From Methanosarcina sp. DH2 (GTDB lineage Archaea; Halobacteriota; Methanosarcinia; Methanosarcinales; Methanosarcinaceae): a stretch of 64,000 nt of DNA. A program made the position numbers and the translations under genes. This document shows positions 9,495 to 19,564 of the stretch, one piece after another; the first letter of the stretch is position 1; each line of letters begins with the position of its first letter. The stretch lies in NCBI RefSeq assembly GCF_020804225.1, contig NZ_WJBI01000022.1, positions 89 to 64,088 on the forward strand, given 5' to 3'. The notes under the pieces are model-generated. The model searched no databases and had not been told where the DNA came from. It saw only the letters and a list, made by a program, of their open reading frames with translations.

Positions 9495-10067
9495 TTAGAT
9501 ATTCTCTTCAGGAAGCTGCTCAGAAGAAGGGGATGAAGGGAATGAAGCGGAAGAAGCGGAAGAAGCGGAAGAAGAAAGCTGATTCAGTTCATCAATTTCT
9601 TCTTCTCCAAGTACTCTTGCAAGGTTCAGAAGAATAAGAAGTCTGTTCCCCGCTTTTCCGACCCCAGTTAGATATTCAGAGTTAATTTTCGATTTAATCA
9701 TATCCGGAGTCGGTTCAATAGAAGAAAAAGGTAGTTTGAATATTCCGTTTACCGAGTTTACAATCATTCCAATCGTCGTATCCCTGACCCCTACTATAAT
9801 AATTCTGGACAGGCTGTCATTTTCTCTGGAACTGAAGCCAAGACGCCTGTTGAGATCTATTACTACAATAATTTTTCCTCGCAGGTTGATTAGTCCTTTT
9901 ACGCATTCAGGAGCCTGAGGAATACGCGTGATTTTTGAAATAGGTATGATCTCGGAGACCTGCATAATATTGACCCCGAATTCTTCTCCTGATAATTCAA
10001 AAACCACCAGCTGAAGTGATTCTTCAGAAAGTGATGAGTCTTCCTTTTCTGCTTTTTCCTTAAACAT
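9495..10067 (-). CDS. cheW: Chemotaxis coupling protein CheW
   Basis: I use the ATG at 10067 (MFKEKAEKEDSS), giving 190 residues; the longer frame would need a TTG start. Residues 15-160 form a CheW SH3-like domain with LQLVVFELSGEEFGVNIMQV, EIIPISKITRIPQAPECVKG, LINLRGKIIVVIDLNRRLGF and IGMIVNSVNGIFKLP. It links receptors to the CheA kinase. The C-terminus is a low-complexity SSSASSASSASFPSSPSS tail, a repeat-born addition. It lies 185 bases after the receptor gene on the same strand, so the two are probably transcribed together. The CheA partner is encoded divergently at 16255. Confidence 0.95.
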   Translation of the reverse strand: MFKEKAEKEDSSLSEESLQLVVFELSGEEFGVNIMQVSEIIPISKITRIPQAPECVKGLINLRGKIIVVIDLNRRLGFSSRENDSLSRIIIVGVRDTTIGMIVNSVNGIFKLPFSSIEPTPDMIKSKINSEYLTGVGKAGNRLLILLNLARVLGEEEIDELNQLSSSASSASSASFPSSPSSEQLPEENI

Positions 10068-10251
10068 TTCAATTCCCCAAGGTCGATCCAAGATTTTAAC
10101 CAGTTTATTTAAAACCAACCGTACATTTACTAATGTAACTTACCAACCATACATTTACCAACTGTAATTTACCAACCGTTATCTAACGATATTATTTAGC
10201 TAACCATACTTAGCAGCCGTATTTAATCAACCGTTATTTAACTAGCCATAT

Positions 10252-12321
10252 TTAGCCAATAATGCTTTCTGGTTCCTCTTTTAAACTGCCCAGCCTGAAC
10301 TTTTCAGTGGCTTTTTTCATCTTTTCCCCAAGTAAAGAGAGATCATTTGCCATACTGGCAAGCTCAGACATCGATGCACTCTGTTCTTCAAGAGCTGCGG
10401 CGGTTTCCTGGGTTCCCGCAGCGGACTGCTCCGATATAGAGGATATGTCTTCCAGCGTAGAGGTAATTTCTTCGATAGATGCAGACTGTTCTTCTGTAGC
10501 AGCTGCTACGTCCTCTATCATATTTGTGATTTCATTGATTGTAGAGACAATTCCAGTAACCATCTCAACTTCTTCACTAACCGATAATGAGCCATTCTCC
10601 ACATTCTTTTTACTTGCTTCTATGCTTTTCACTGTATCACCGATACTGTTCCTGATCTCGTCAATCAGCCTGGAAATACTCTTGGCTGCACTTCCGGACT
10701 CTTCGGCGAGTTTACGGACTTCATCGGCTACAACAGAGAATCCTCTTCCATGTTCGCCTGCCCGTGCAGCTTCAATTGCGGCGTTCAGTGCAAGCATATT
10801 GGTCTGGTCTGCAATTCTGGTTATAACAGTTATGATCTCATTGATTTGCTGAGACTTAGAATCAAGTTCCTTAATAACAACATCAGTTTCATCTACAGAA
10901 AAGCGGATAAGGTCCATCTTTAACAGGACGTCCCTTGACACGTTTCCGATATTGTGAACGGTATCATTTACCAGATTTGTACTTTTAGAAACTTTCTGAG
11001 TATTATCCGCAACTTCCTGGATATTGTGGGTCATATCCTGCATTGCATGAGTTATATCAATAATTTTTGTGCTCTGCACCTCCGCCCCATTAGAGATTTC
11101 AGCTGCGGTTTCTGAAATCCTCCTTGATGCAGATGCCACTTCTTCGGAAGAGGCGGACATTTCTTCCGAAAGTATGGCAAGGTGCAGTGAACCTTCTTGA
11201 ATTTCCTTTATCAGACTGCACAGGTTTCCAACCATTGCCTTAAAAGCCTCTGAAAGCTGAGAGATCTCGCTTCTCGAGGAGCCTTTAATGTCAACGTCAA
11301 GGTTTCCTTCCGAGACCATATCAGCAGCTTCAAGCAGTTCGTAAATGGGCTTTCTGTAAATGCTCAAAATGACAAAAACAAGTAAAGCACCAACGAGCAT
11401 TGAAAGAAAAGTTACCAGAAAGATCTTGTTTATGGAGTTCGCAATAAGTGTATCCAGTTTTCCTTTCTGGTCGGCACTGGAAGCTGCAGCTACTTCTCCA
11501 ACCCGGGCAGCTATAGCTGTCATATTTTTCTCTTCAATTGTTTTTCTTTCTTCTAGAATCTTAAACTGCTCGAAATCAGCCTGAAAATTTTCCGCACTTG
11601 TAAGTATTTCCTTTCCTGCGGCAATATTTTCAGGTCTTTCCATTCGCCCGTTTAAGTCTGTGGAAAGTTCAATAATATCTTCCATAAAGATATCGAAGTT
11701 ATCTGCATATTGCTGCTCAGGGCTCACAGCATAATTTTGATACTCACTTTGGGCTTTCATTGTCAATACAATGATCTGCTGAGCGCTCTCGGCATTGGCA
11801 AATTTTTTCTCGAGAGTTTCATTTGGATAACCAGCTTCGAATTCCTCCCTATACTCAACCATCTGGTTTCTAGAAAGTTCATCTGCATTTGTTATTAGAT
11901 TTTCACTATTTACAGCCAGTTTGTTTCTTATATCTGCCTGTTCGTCATCTGCATCAACGTATTTATCAAAAGCCTCCCGGAAACCACTGGAAGCTGCTAG
12001 AACAATATCCATCCTGTCGCGGTTCACAGGATCAAGGTAGCCTATGTATATTTCTTTGGATATCGCTGCCTGTGTGGGCACATGATCAAGATAATAGTAA
12101 ACTTTTCCTTTATAATCCGGATCGCCATGAATAATGTAACTTTCCTCGGCTTGCAGGGCGCCCTGCATATCATTCATAATAGAAGTCATATTCTGGATAG
12201 CCCGGCTCTTTTTCTCAACTTCGTTCATACCTTGATAACCTGTATACCCCACAAAAAAAATCAAAACCAGGAGTAGGGCAAATCCTATTACCACGTGCCC
12301 TATTTTTGTGCTTTTATACAT
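10252..12321 (-). CDS. Methyl-accepting chemotaxis protein (transmembrane receptor)
   Basis: This 689-residue receptor has a first membrane helix at about residues 8-27. An extracytoplasmic, mostly helical sensor domain of about 270 residues follows, then a second helix at about 300-322 ([20 protein letters not shown]), a HAMP domain, and a long coiled-coil signalling domain. The signalling tip is canonical: [20 protein letters not shown], then [21 protein letters not shown]. Glu/Gln-rich methylation regions such as [14 protein letters not shown] and [14 protein letters not shown] fit modification by the CheR, CheB and CheD enzymes coded nearby. The sensor resembles four-helix-bundle ligand domains, but the ligand is unknown. 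The ATG at 12321 gives the natural start. It precedes cheW on the same strand. Confidence 0.95.
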   Translation of the reverse strand: MYKSTKIGHVVIGFALLLVLIFFVGYTGYQGMNEVEKKSRAIQNMTSIMNDMQGALQAEESYIIHGDPDYKGKVYYYLDHVPTQAAISKEIYIGYLDPVNRDRMDIVLAASSGFREAFDKYVDADDEQADIRNKLAVNSENLITNADELSRNQMVEYREEFEAGYPNETLEKKFANAESAQQIIVLTMKAQSEYQNYAVSPEQQYADNFDIFMEDIIELSTDLNGRMERPENIAAGKEILTSAENFQADFEQFKILEERKTIEEKNMTAIAARVGEVAAASSADQKGKLDTLIANSINKIFLVTFLSMLVGALLVFVILSIYRKPIYELLEAADMVSEGNLDVDIKGSSRSEISQLSEAFKAMVGNLCSLIKEIQEGSLHLAILSEEMSASSEEVASASRRISETAAEISNGAEVQSTKIIDITHAMQDMTHNIQEVADNTQKVSKSTNLVNDTVHNIGNVSRDVLLKMDLIRFSVDETDVVIKELDSKSQQINEIITVITRIADQTNMLALNAAIEAARAGEHGRGFSVVADEVRKLAEESGSAAKSISRLIDEIRNSIGDTVKSIEASKKNVENGSLSVSEEVEMVTGIVSTINEITNMIEDVAAATEEQSASIEEITSTLEDISSISEQSAAGTQETAAALEEQSASMSELASMANDLSLLGEKMKKATEKFRLGSLKEEPESIIG

Positions 12322-12614
12322 CTTTTTTCACCCGTACTTCCAGCTTCTTCGTCTTTAAACCCTTTCTATCCTGTAACCGAAATACAACTGCATGCGGTAC
12401 CTGTTTAAATGAGTAGAAAGATATAAACTGTAAAAGATTTTTATCCAGATTTCCCAACTAGTATTCGATATAGATTGTTTAAGATTTGATATAGATTGTT
12501 TAAGTAGATTATTTAAGGATTCATAAATTTTCTGATTCTTGAAAAGAGTAAGAGCCTCAAATATTAGGACCGGAAGTCCACGCTCATCAACGATACTTCT
12601 TCTGAAGATTTCAT

Positions 12615-13004
12615 TCAGGGAAATTCAGTAAGATAACTCGTTACTGTAAGAAACTCTTTGACCTGCGATCCAAAAATATCAAAATTTATGGGTTTGGAAA
12701 GGACAGCGTAACATCCGGCTTTAAGAAATTTCTGTTTACTTTCGGAATCACAATGTCCTGTGACAGCAACCACTCTTATGCTTTGTGTATCAGGATTACA
12801 TTTTATTCTTTGTAGCAGTTCAAGACCATGCATCTTTGGAAGCTCCATGTCCATCAGTACAAGATCAACTTTGACCTTACTTAGAACTTCTAGAGCTTCA
12901 AAGCCGTTTTTTGCCTTCTTCGGATCATATCCGCAGGACTTCAGAAGATCAGCTTCAACAACAAGGTTAAGCAGGTTATCCTCAACGATAAGGATTTCAG
13001 GCAT
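12615..13004 (-). CDS. Single-domain response regulator (CheY-like)
   Basis: The 129-residue protein is a stand-alone receiver: acidic pair E8/D9 (IVEDN), phospho-accepting D52 (LVLMDMELPKMHG), T82 and K104 (LSKP). The start ATG at 13004 follows AGGAGTTGATCAA, a good ribosome binding site. It is more like receivers of hybrid kinases (VEDNLLNLVVEADLL resembles the EDN-N motif) than like the archaellar CheY at 14217. It may therefore serve a different output. It lies 293 bases upstream of the receptor gene on the same strand and may be in the same transcript. Confidence 0.9.
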   Translation of the reverse strand: MPEILIVEDNLLNLVVEADLLKSCGYDPKKAKNGFEALEVLSKVKVDLVLMDMELPKMHGLELLQRIKCNPDTQSIRVVAVTGHCDSESKQKFLKAGCYAVLSKPINFDIFGSQVKEFLTVTSYLTEFP

Positions 13005-14216
13005 TTGATCAACTCCTGTGCTTGCTTAAAGGACTCTATGAACGAAATCTGTCTTACAGAAGTGCCGTTCTTACAGAGATATCGTTTTTACTGGGGGATA
13101 TTTTGTAAAACGATTTTTACTATAGGGAACAGGTAAATGGCCTAATTGTATGGAATATTTTACCCACATCTTAGCAAAAATTCCATTATATACTCGCATA
13201 AATTTTCTATCGCAAGCAAACTTTCTCTTATATTTACGCATCTGAACATAATTTGTATGATTTGAAGGCAAATTGGTGGGAATCTGCAGGCTGGCGCTCA
13301 AACACTTACAACTAAATTTTAACACCAAATAAAACGGGTTTCAGTGACAAAAAAAAGACATTTAGTTCCCAGTGTCGATCCTTTGCATAGCGGTATAGCA
13401 AACAGCAGTAAATTCCCTGACTTAATAAAGATACTATGAATTCCCGTCTCATATAAAGTTATTTATTAAGATTTATACCACTATATCAATATATAAATTA
13501 AAAATAAAAGCATTCTGTTTTATTTTAATATGTTTTCAGAAAAAGATCAGCCCTACAGCGGTATGAAAACACCACTACCAAGCCTTTTAATGTTATTCTA
13601 TGCATGAGCAAGCCCTGACAATTTAAGTAGGGATTTTTAAACTTAACAAACTTTTAGAAACGTTTGTCAACATGGGGACATTCCAAAATTGAGACGGGTT
13701 TAAAGCTATATAATTTACTAAAGATAATTAAAAAAGTTTAATATAGCAGGTCTCGTATATACTTTTTCATATTATCAGGAGAGACCTGATTAAAAAGAGA
13801 ACTTGTGTTATCCATTTATATCAACCTTATGTGTACCTTTACAGGACTCCTCTGATTTTAGCTTTAACGGGATGCTTTAGTTAGCTGCCCCACTAAGAAT
13901 CCTCTAGTTAACAGTTTTAATAGAAATTCTATAGTTGGCAGTTTCAGTGTGATCTTTATTCGGCAGCACAGACGCTGAAAGAACAGATTACGGCGAACCT
14001 AGCTACAAGGAATAGAGTCATAGTTAGCACGATATTCTGAAATTCTGAGTACTCTTAAATTACCCTCAAAAAAGAAATTGTGTGTATTCCAGAAGAAGTT
14101 ATGAGGGCAGATGATTTTAGGGCGGTTTCAAATATAAAGTAGAACGCAATCGTCCCATAAGATATTTTCATAAAAATGGTGTCACTTACTTAGTAAAAAT
14201 AAAGGAAGGTAAATCG
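13005..14216. other. Divergent intergenic region between the two che transcription units
   Basis: This 1.2-kb AT-rich gap must contain the promoters of the minus-strand regulator-receptor-cheW set and the plus-strand cheY set. TATA-like elements are visible, for example around 13187-13196 (CATTATATAC) and 13708-13716 (TATATAATT), but the start sites cannot be assigned. The short minus-strand frame at 13071-13328 is not convincing as a gene. Confidence 0.5.
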
Positions 14217-14582
14217 ATGGCAAGAGTAATGATCGTGGACGATGCCGAGTTTATGCGAATGGTAATTAGAGATATCCTTCTAAAGCACGGACACGAGGTG
14301 GTTGCCGAGGTAGGTGATGGGGAAGAAGCAGTTCAAACATACCTGGAGGTAAAACCTGACCTTGTGTTAATGGATATAATAATGCCAGATATGGATGGTA
14401 AAGAGGCACTGCAAAAACTTCTTGTGATGGACCCTGACGCGAAAGTAGTAATGTGCTCTTCTCTTGGGCAGCAGGCTTTGATAACGGAATCCATGAAAAT
14501 AGGTGCCATGGGGTTCATAGTAAAACCTTTTGAGCCCAATGGCATGCTCGATGTAATCAAAAAAATTGCTGAGCCAAATTAA
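14217..14582 (+). CDS. cheY: Chemotaxis response regulator CheY
   Basis: The 121-residue receiver domain has D8/D9 (IVDDAEFMR), phospho-accepting D53 (LVLMDIIMPDMDG), S81/S82 and K103 (IVKPF). This is the archaeal CheY form that carries the signal from CheA to the archaellum motor. The ATG at 14217 is preceded by GGAAGGTAA. It opens the plus-strand run cheY-cheB-cheA-cheR-cheC-cheD. An oddity is at its 3' end: the last 24 bases including the TAA stop (about 14561-14584) are repeated directly after the gene (about 14586-14609), a local tandem duplication that does not alter the protein. Confidence 0.95.
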   Translation: MARVMIVDDAEFMRMVIRDILLKHGHEVVAEVGDGEEAVQTYLEVKPDLVLMDIIMPDMDGKEALQKLLVMDPDAKVVMCSSLGQQALITESMKIGAMGFIVKPFEPNGMLDVIKKIAEPN

Positions 14583-14979
14583 CTGAAAAATTGCTGAGCC
14601 AAATTAACTTAACTGGTAGCAAATTTCGGGATCGGGATAATTTAGTTCCGGATTAAATGATTTGTTTCTCAATAAGATAATTGATTATTAAAGTTAAGCA
14701 TCAATTCCGAATTAAATATCCGAATTTCAGATGAAAGATTTTTGATAATGGTTCAAATGTAAAATCTCTCGATTAAATATAATATGACTTGATTAATTAG
14801 AAAATATTTGCATTAAATGAAAAATTACCGGTTGAGTATTAAGTTACCGGATTAAACACAAGTTACCGGCTTAAACACCGTTTTTGGATTACGTAACTGG
14901 GTTCTGGATCAAGATAGACTGAATCGAAATACTTGAGTTAAATAAAAACGAGTTTTAAATAAAACGATTCAACAAAAAA
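14583..14979. other. AT-rich spacer between cheY and cheB
   Basis: This 397-base spacer begins with the duplicated tail of cheY. Near 14828-14880 it carries three imperfect copies of GTTACCGG-TTAAACAC. No ORF and no clear terminator is present, so read-through into cheB is possible. Confidence 0.5.
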
Positions 14980-14988
14980 GTGCTTGAG

Positions 14989-16062
14989 ATGACTATCCGT
15001 GCACTCATAGTAGATGATTCTGCTTTAATTCGCAGGGTTCTTTCCGATATTCTCAACGAAGACCCGAAGATCAAAGTCGTCGGAACGGCAGTCAACGGAA
15101 AGGACGGTCTTGAAAAAGTCAAGAAACTCAGGCCCGATGTAGTACTTCTGGACAATGTAATGCCTGTTCTTGACGGTCTTACGACTCTTGCCCGTATCAT
15201 GAGGGAATGCCCGACGCCTGCAGTTATAGTGTCGGCTCTGGGAGAAAAAGCTGAAGAGATTACCCTTACAGCTTTTGAGTATGGGGCAGTAGATGTAATC
15301 GAAAAACCCTCGGGTATCCTCAGTCAAAGTATGCCTGAAATGGCAGAGGAAATTTGCAGAAATGTCAGGACAGCTTCAAAAGCTAACCTTAAAAACCTGG
15401 AGTGCATGCGAGATTTAGAACTGCAAAATCCTGAGAAAGGTGAGAAGAAAGAGACCAGGTTTAGGAAGAAAGCGGCCTCTGTAAGAAATATACTTGCGAT
15501 AGGCGCGTCCACAGGAGGCCCAAGGGCCCTGGAAAAACTTATAAGCTCATTTCCCGCTGAGATTCCAGCTGCAGTTCTCGTAGTACAGCATATGCCGCCG
15601 GGTTTTACAGCATCTCTTTCTAAAAGGCTTGATGCAAAGTCAGCCCTCAGGGTAAAAGAAGCACAGGAAGGAGATAGAGTAGAAGAAGGAACTGTGCTTA
15701 TAGCCCCGGGTAATTATCATATGGAAATTGTACGAAATAAAGTAAACGGCCCTGAAGAAGAAGTAGTACATCTGTCCTGCAGCCCTAAAGAACTGGGATC
15801 CAGACCCTCAGTGAATGTCCTTTTCAGATCAGTTGCACCGGTTTACGGCTCCAGAGTTATTTCCCTTGTCCTTACGGGAATGAACTGTGATGGAGCAGAT
15901 GGAGCTGAAGAGATTAAAAAAATGGGTGGCAAAATAATCGCAGAAGCCAGGAGTTCATGTGTGGTATACGGAATGCCGGGAGAGATTGTAAGGCGAAACC
16001 TGGCAGACCTCGTGCTTCCTCTGGACAAAATGGCTGAAGAAATTATCAGACTAATAGAATGA
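14989..16062 (+). CDS. cheB: Protein-glutamate methylesterase/deamidase CheB
   Basis: The protein has an N-terminal receiver (IRALIVDDSALIRR, phospho-accepting D55 in VVLLDNVMPVLDG) and a C-terminal methylesterase. The esterase shows the catalytic-serine motif AIGASTGGPRAL at about residue 170, the His motif VVQHMPPGFTASLS, and the Asp motif LTGMNCDGADGAEEIKKMGG. It removes methyl groups from receptors and counteracts CheR. A GTG at 14980 would add three residues (MLE); ATG at 14989 gives the canonical MTIRALIVDD start, and neither has a strong Shine-Dalgarno. Its length of 357 residues is normal. It is followed 192 bases later by cheA. Confidence 0.95.
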   Translation: MTIRALIVDDSALIRRVLSDILNEDPKIKVVGTAVNGKDGLEKVKKLRPDVVLLDNVMPVLDGLTTLARIMRECPTPAVIVSALGEKAEEITLTAFEYGAVDVIEKPSGILSQSMPEMAEEICRNVRTASKANLKNLECMRDLELQNPEKGEKKETRFRKKAASVRNILAIGASTGGPRALEKLISSFPAEIPAAVLVVQHMPPGFTASLSKRLDAKSALRVKEAQEGDRVEEGTVLIAPGNYHMEIVRNKVNGPEEEVVHLSCSPKELGSRPSVNVLFRSVAPVYGSRVISLVLTGMNCDGADGAEEIKKMGGKIIAEARSSCVVYGMPGEIVRRNLADLVLPLDKMAEEIIRLIE

Positions 16063-16254
16063 AGTTAAGATAGAATTTTTTTATTTACCTTTCGATTAGC
16101 CTGAAAAAGCAAACTAGCCGGAAAAGTAAAAAGTAGAAATAAGACAAAAAACAAAGAAAAAAGAAAAGAGAGTAAAGAGTTAAGAAATTTTTTAGAAATT
16201 TTTAGAATAATTAGGAATTCCAGGTATCTCAGGACTTAAAGGGCAGGGAAAATC

Positions 16255-18228
16255 ATGGATATGTCAAAATATATAGGCATTTTCAGATCAGAGTCTGAAA
16301 AAAATATTAAAGAAATAAGTGATTCCCTGCTAGTGCTTGAACAGGATCCTGAAAATATGGAGCAAATGAATGTAATGTTCCGTGCAGCCCATACTTTCAA
16401 AGGTATGGCTGCGACCATGGGATTCAAGCAGATTGTCGAATTAACACATGAGATGGAAAGCCTGATTGACAGTGCCCGTACTGGACGCTTAAACATTGAT
16501 TCTTCTTTAATTGATATCTTCTTCGAATGTCTGGATGCTCTGGAAGGACTTATTGAAGATGTCTGCAAGGATACGGAGAGTAAAAGCGAAGAGAAAAAAA
16601 ATAGTCGAAGTGAAAACAGTAGATCTTATCCTGATGCCGAAGAAGTTCTAAAAACTCTCAGGACTATAAATAACCCTTCAGAAGAAGTTATTTATCAAAA
16701 AAGTGAGTCAGATTCCTTTTCTGCAGACCGAAAAATAGAGCAAGAAAGAGAAAAAGAAGAAAGAGAAAAAATAGAAGAAGAAAAAGAGAAAAAAATAGAA
16801 GGGAAAAAGGAAAAACAGGAAGATAGAAAGGAAGAAGAAAATGAACTCAAAAATATAAATGATGAACTAAAAGAAAAGAAAGGTTTCACTTATTCTGGGT
16901 CTGATTCTAGAGTAAAAAATGAGCAGAGCTCAAGAATACAGGATTCGAAAATACAGGATCCAAAACCACAGGGCTCGAACACGCAGGGTCCGAAAAAGCA
17001 GGATTCAAAACCACAGAATTCAAAACGACAGGGTTTAAAGATACAGGGTTCAAAGACACAAGATTCAAAGATGCAGGGCCTAAAGATACAGAGTTCAAGG
17101 ATCAGCACGGAACAGTTAGATAAACTGATGAATCTTGTAGGTGAGCTCGTAATTAACAGAAGCAGGGTAAAAGAGCTTACAGGAGAATCGAAATCAAAGG
17201 ATCTGGAGCTTGCACTTTCCGATTTTCAGAAACTGACCCGGGAGCTTCAGGAAGAAGTGTTAGAGATCAGAATGGTGCCTCTGGATCATATAACCAATAT
17301 TTTTCCCAGAATGATAAGGGACCTTTCAAGGGCGCAAAATAAAAAAATTGACTTTATAATAAGGGGAAAAGAAATCAAGCTCGATAGAGCCATTATGGAA
17401 GAGATCGGAGACCCTCTGGTGCACCTGTTAAGAAATGCAGTGGACCATGGAATAGAAATTCCTGAAAAACGTATGGAACTCGGAAAAGAGGAAAACGGCA
17501 CTATAATAATTACGGCTTCAAGACAGCAAAATTATGCTCTTATCAAAATAGAAGATGATGGAAGAGGAATAAATGCAGAAGAAATTCGGAAAACTGCGCT
17601 GGAAAAAAGACTTATTTCAAGAGAGGAAGCTGAACAGCTTTCGGAGAGAGAAGCAATACAGCTGATCTTTACACCAGGATTCAGTACTGCCAGCGTGGTT
17701 ACAGATCTTTCAGGCAGAGGAGTAGGAATGGATATCGTAAAGAACCGGATTGAACGCCTTGGAGGGTCTGTAAAAGTAGAATCAAAACCCGGATTAGGCT
17801 CAAAATTCGAATTGAGATTACCCATAACAATCGCTCTTTATCAGGCTATGCTTGTCAAGGTCGGAATGGAAAGATATGCAATTCCTTTCACCAGTATAGT
17901 AAAAAGTATCTCGGTCAGTAAAGAAGAAATCCGGCATATCAGGGGTGAAGAGGTCATTATCGTATACGAAAAAGCGCTCCCTCTCCTGAGACTGCGTAAG
18001 TTATTTCAGTTACCTGCTGTTCAGAGAGAAGAAAGCCTGGTCGTCGTTATAGTAGAAAAAGCAGGGCAATATATAGGACTTGTTGTAGATGCGCTGCTTG
18101 GAAAGCAGGAAGTGATTATAAAAAGCTTTAAAAGCAGGCTGCTGGAAAGAACTCGGGGATTTGCAGGAGCGACAATTATGGGAGATGGGAGTGTTATTTT
18201 AATTCTCGATGTTAACTCCATAATCTGA
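16255..18228 (+). CDS. cheA: Chemotaxis histidine kinase CheA
   Basis: The 657-residue kinase begins with a histidine phosphotransfer domain (FRAAHTFKGMAATMG, phospho-His46). A very charged linker follows (about 107-282), then the dimerisation helices (from about 284), the ATP-binding domain (N394 in HLLRNAVDHGIE, DDGRG 434-438, GRGVGMD 488-494) and a CheW-like regulatory domain to the C-terminus. It phosphorylates CheY and CheB. No recognisable P2 CheY-binding domain is seen. In its place are a Lys/Glu-rich coiled stretch (about 158-210) and eleven copies of a five-residue QDSKI/QGPKK-type repeat (227-282), a repeat-expanded linker. The ATG at 16255 has GGGCAGGG upstream. It precedes cheR by 28 bases. 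Confidence 0.96.
   Translation: MDMSKYIGIFRSESEKNIKEISDSLLVLEQDPENMEQMNVMFRAAHTFKGMAATMGFKQIVELTHEMESLIDSARTGRLNIDSSLIDIFFECLDALEGLIEDVCKDTESKSEEKKNSRSENSRSYPDAEEVLKTLRTINNPSEEVIYQKSESDSFSADRKIEQEREKEEREKIEEEKEKKIEGKKEKQEDRKEEENELKNINDELKEKKGFTYSGSDSRVKNEQSSRIQDSKIQDPKPQGSNTQGPKKQDSKPQNSKRQGLKIQGSKTQDSKMQGLKIQSSRISTEQLDKLMNLVGELVINRSRVKELTGESKSKDLELALSDFQKLTRELQEEVLEIRMVPLDHITNIFPRMIRDLSRAQNKKIDFIIRGKEIKLDRAIMEEIGDPLVHLLRNAVDHGIEIPEKRMELGKEENGTIIITASRQQNYALIKIEDDGRGINAEEIRKTALEKRLISREEAEQLSEREAIQLIFTPGFSTASVVTDLSGRGVGMDIVKNRIERLGGSVKVESKPGLGSKFELRLPITIALYQAMLVKVGMERYAIPFTSIVKSISVSKEEIRHIRGEEVIIVYEKALPLLRLRKLFQLPAVQREESLVVVIVEKAGQYIGLVVDALLGKQEVIIKSFKSRLLERTRGFAGATIMGDGSVILILDVNSII
16933..17100. 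repeat. 15-bp degenerate tandem repeat coding for the CheA linker
   Basis: Eleven imperfect in-frame 15-base units (ACAGGATTCAAAG and variants such as CAGGGTTTAAAGATA) code for (I/K/T)Q(D/G)SK-like pentapeptides. All differences keep the frame, as expected for a selected protein linker. Confidence 0.85.
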
Positions 18229-18256
18229 ATCTTAATTACAGGTAAAAAGAAAATGA

Positions 18257-19348
18257 ATGGAGATAAACCAAGGTGGAGTAAAGATAAATGAAGAAGGAGT
18301 AGGAAGAAAAAATGGAATAAAAGTAAATAAAGAGAGAGTAAAGGGCAATAAAGATGGAATAAAAGATGGTAAATATGGAACAAAAACAAGTAGAGAAGAA
18401 GTAAAAATAAACAAAGAGAGCATACAAACAGGTGAAGATAGAACAAAGGCAGATAAAAATCTAAAAGCAGATAGAAGTCTAAAGGCAGATAAAAATCTAA
18501 AAGCAGATAGAAGTCTAAAGGCAGACAGGAATCTCGAAGAAGATCCTGGATTCGAACTGTTAAAAAAAGTAATTAAGGAAAGTACCGGTTTTAACTGTGA
18601 GCAATATAAAGAAGCTCATTTCAAGCGTAGAGTGAATGTCCGGGTCAGAGCTACCAATTCAGAGAGCTATGAAGAGTACCTCAGGCTGCTAAAGAAGAAC
18701 TCAGCAGAACACGAGTATCTCATTAAAGTCCTTACCATAAATGTTAGTGAGTTTTTCCGAAACCCGGAAACCTTCGGAGTAATTGAAAAAGAAGTTATTC
18801 CTTTTCTGATAAAATCCAGATCAGATTCGCTTGTAAAATCAATCCGTATCTGGAGTGCGGGCTGTGCAACAGGAGAAGAGGTCTATTCTCTTGCCATTTT
18901 GCTACACAGGGTTCTTGGGAGAGACTTGGACAGCTATAGAATAAGCATTACAGGTACTGATATTGATAATTTAAGCCTTGAAAAAGCCCGAAAAGGGGCT
19001 TACCATGAAAATGTGCTTAAAAATGTAGGCGCCAGTACAAAAGAAAGCTATTTCGTAAGGCAGGGTGAGATGTATCATGTTTCCGATCAGTTAAAAAGTA
19101 TGATACGTTTTAAACATCATGATATGATATCTGAATCCTGTACAAACCGTTTTGACCTTATAATCTGCCGAAACGTCATGATATATTTTAAAAAAGAGAT
19201 TCAGGAACAGCTACAGCTTAATTTTCATCACTCATTAAACAGAGGAGGTTTCTTTGTGATAGGAAAGGCAGAGACACTGCTGGGAACCGCTTCAAACCGT
19301 TTTAAGCCATACAACGCAAGAGAACGCCTGTATATAAAAGAAACTTAG
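18257..19348 (+). CDS. cheR: Chemotaxis protein methyltransferase CheR with repeat-expanded N-terminus
   Basis: The catalytic part (about residues 96-363) is a normal CheR. It has an N-terminal helical domain (GFELLKKVIKESTGFNCEQYK, then FKRRVNVRV), INVSEFFRNP (161-170), the S-adenosylmethionine loop WSAGCATGEE (199-208), GTDIDNLSLEKARKG, and RFDLIICRNVMIYF near the end. It methylates receptor glutamates. The first about 95 residues are unlike the family: a Lys/Asn/Gly/Glu-rich low-complexity stretch, then five copies of the hexapeptide KADKNL/KADRSL (64-93). An alternative shorter start cannot be excluded because no Met lies near residue 95. The frame is uninterrupted and begins 28 bases after the cheA stop. 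Confidence 0.93.
   Translation: MEINQGGVKINEEGVGRKNGIKVNKERVKGNKDGIKDGKYGTKTSREEVKINKESIQTGEDRTKADKNLKADRSLKADKNLKADRSLKADRNLEEDPGFELLKKVIKESTGFNCEQYKEAHFKRRVNVRVRATNSESYEEYLRLLKKNSAEHEYLIKVLTINVSEFFRNPETFGVIEKEVIPFLIKSRSDSLVKSIRIWSAGCATGEEVYSLAILLHRVLGRDLDSYRISITGTDIDNLSLEKARKGAYHENVLKNVGASTKESYFVRQGEMYHVSDQLKSMIRFKHHDMISESCTNRFDLIICRNVMIYFKKEIQEQLQLNFHHSLNRGGFFVIGKAETLLGTASNRFKPYNARERLYIKET
18446..18535. repeat. 18-bp tandem repeat in cheR 5' region, five copies
   Basis: Five in-frame copies of AAAGCAGATA(A/G)AA(A/G)TCT-type units encode KADKNL, KADRSL, KADKNL, KADRSL and KADRNL. The alternating N/S variants show a 36-base higher-order duplication. Confidence 0.9.
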
Positions 19349-19354
19349 TATGTT

Positions 19355-19555
19355 TAAAAGATTTGAAGGTTTTGAAAAATCTGAAAAATCTGAAAAACCT
19401 GAAAAACTGAAAAGTCTGGGGCCTAAAAACTAAAAGGATTAAAAAACCTAAAAGGATTAAAAAAACTGAGAGAACTGAATAAACTTAAAAGACCTGGAAA
19501 AACTGAGAGACCTGAAAAAACTTAAAAAATCTCAAAAATCTGAAGGGAATTAAAG
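19355..19555. repeat. Imperfect CTGAAAAA-type repeats between cheR and cheC
   Basis: The 216-base gap between cheR and cheC consists almost wholly of degenerate short units (TCTGAAAAA, CCTGAAAAA, AAAAGGATTAAAA). It resembles the sequence type that forms the linkers inside cheA and cheR, but is out of coding use here. Confidence 0.7.
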
Positions 19556-19564
19556 GGGAAGCTC

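Noticed and set aside
11985-12000. AACCACTGGAAG in the receptor gene as an ORB core
   Set aside because: No G-string at the needed distance; a coding coincidence.
13071-13328. 85-codon minus-strand frame between the che units
   Set aside because: AT-rich composition, no ribosome site, no recognisable domain; it lies in the probable promoter region.
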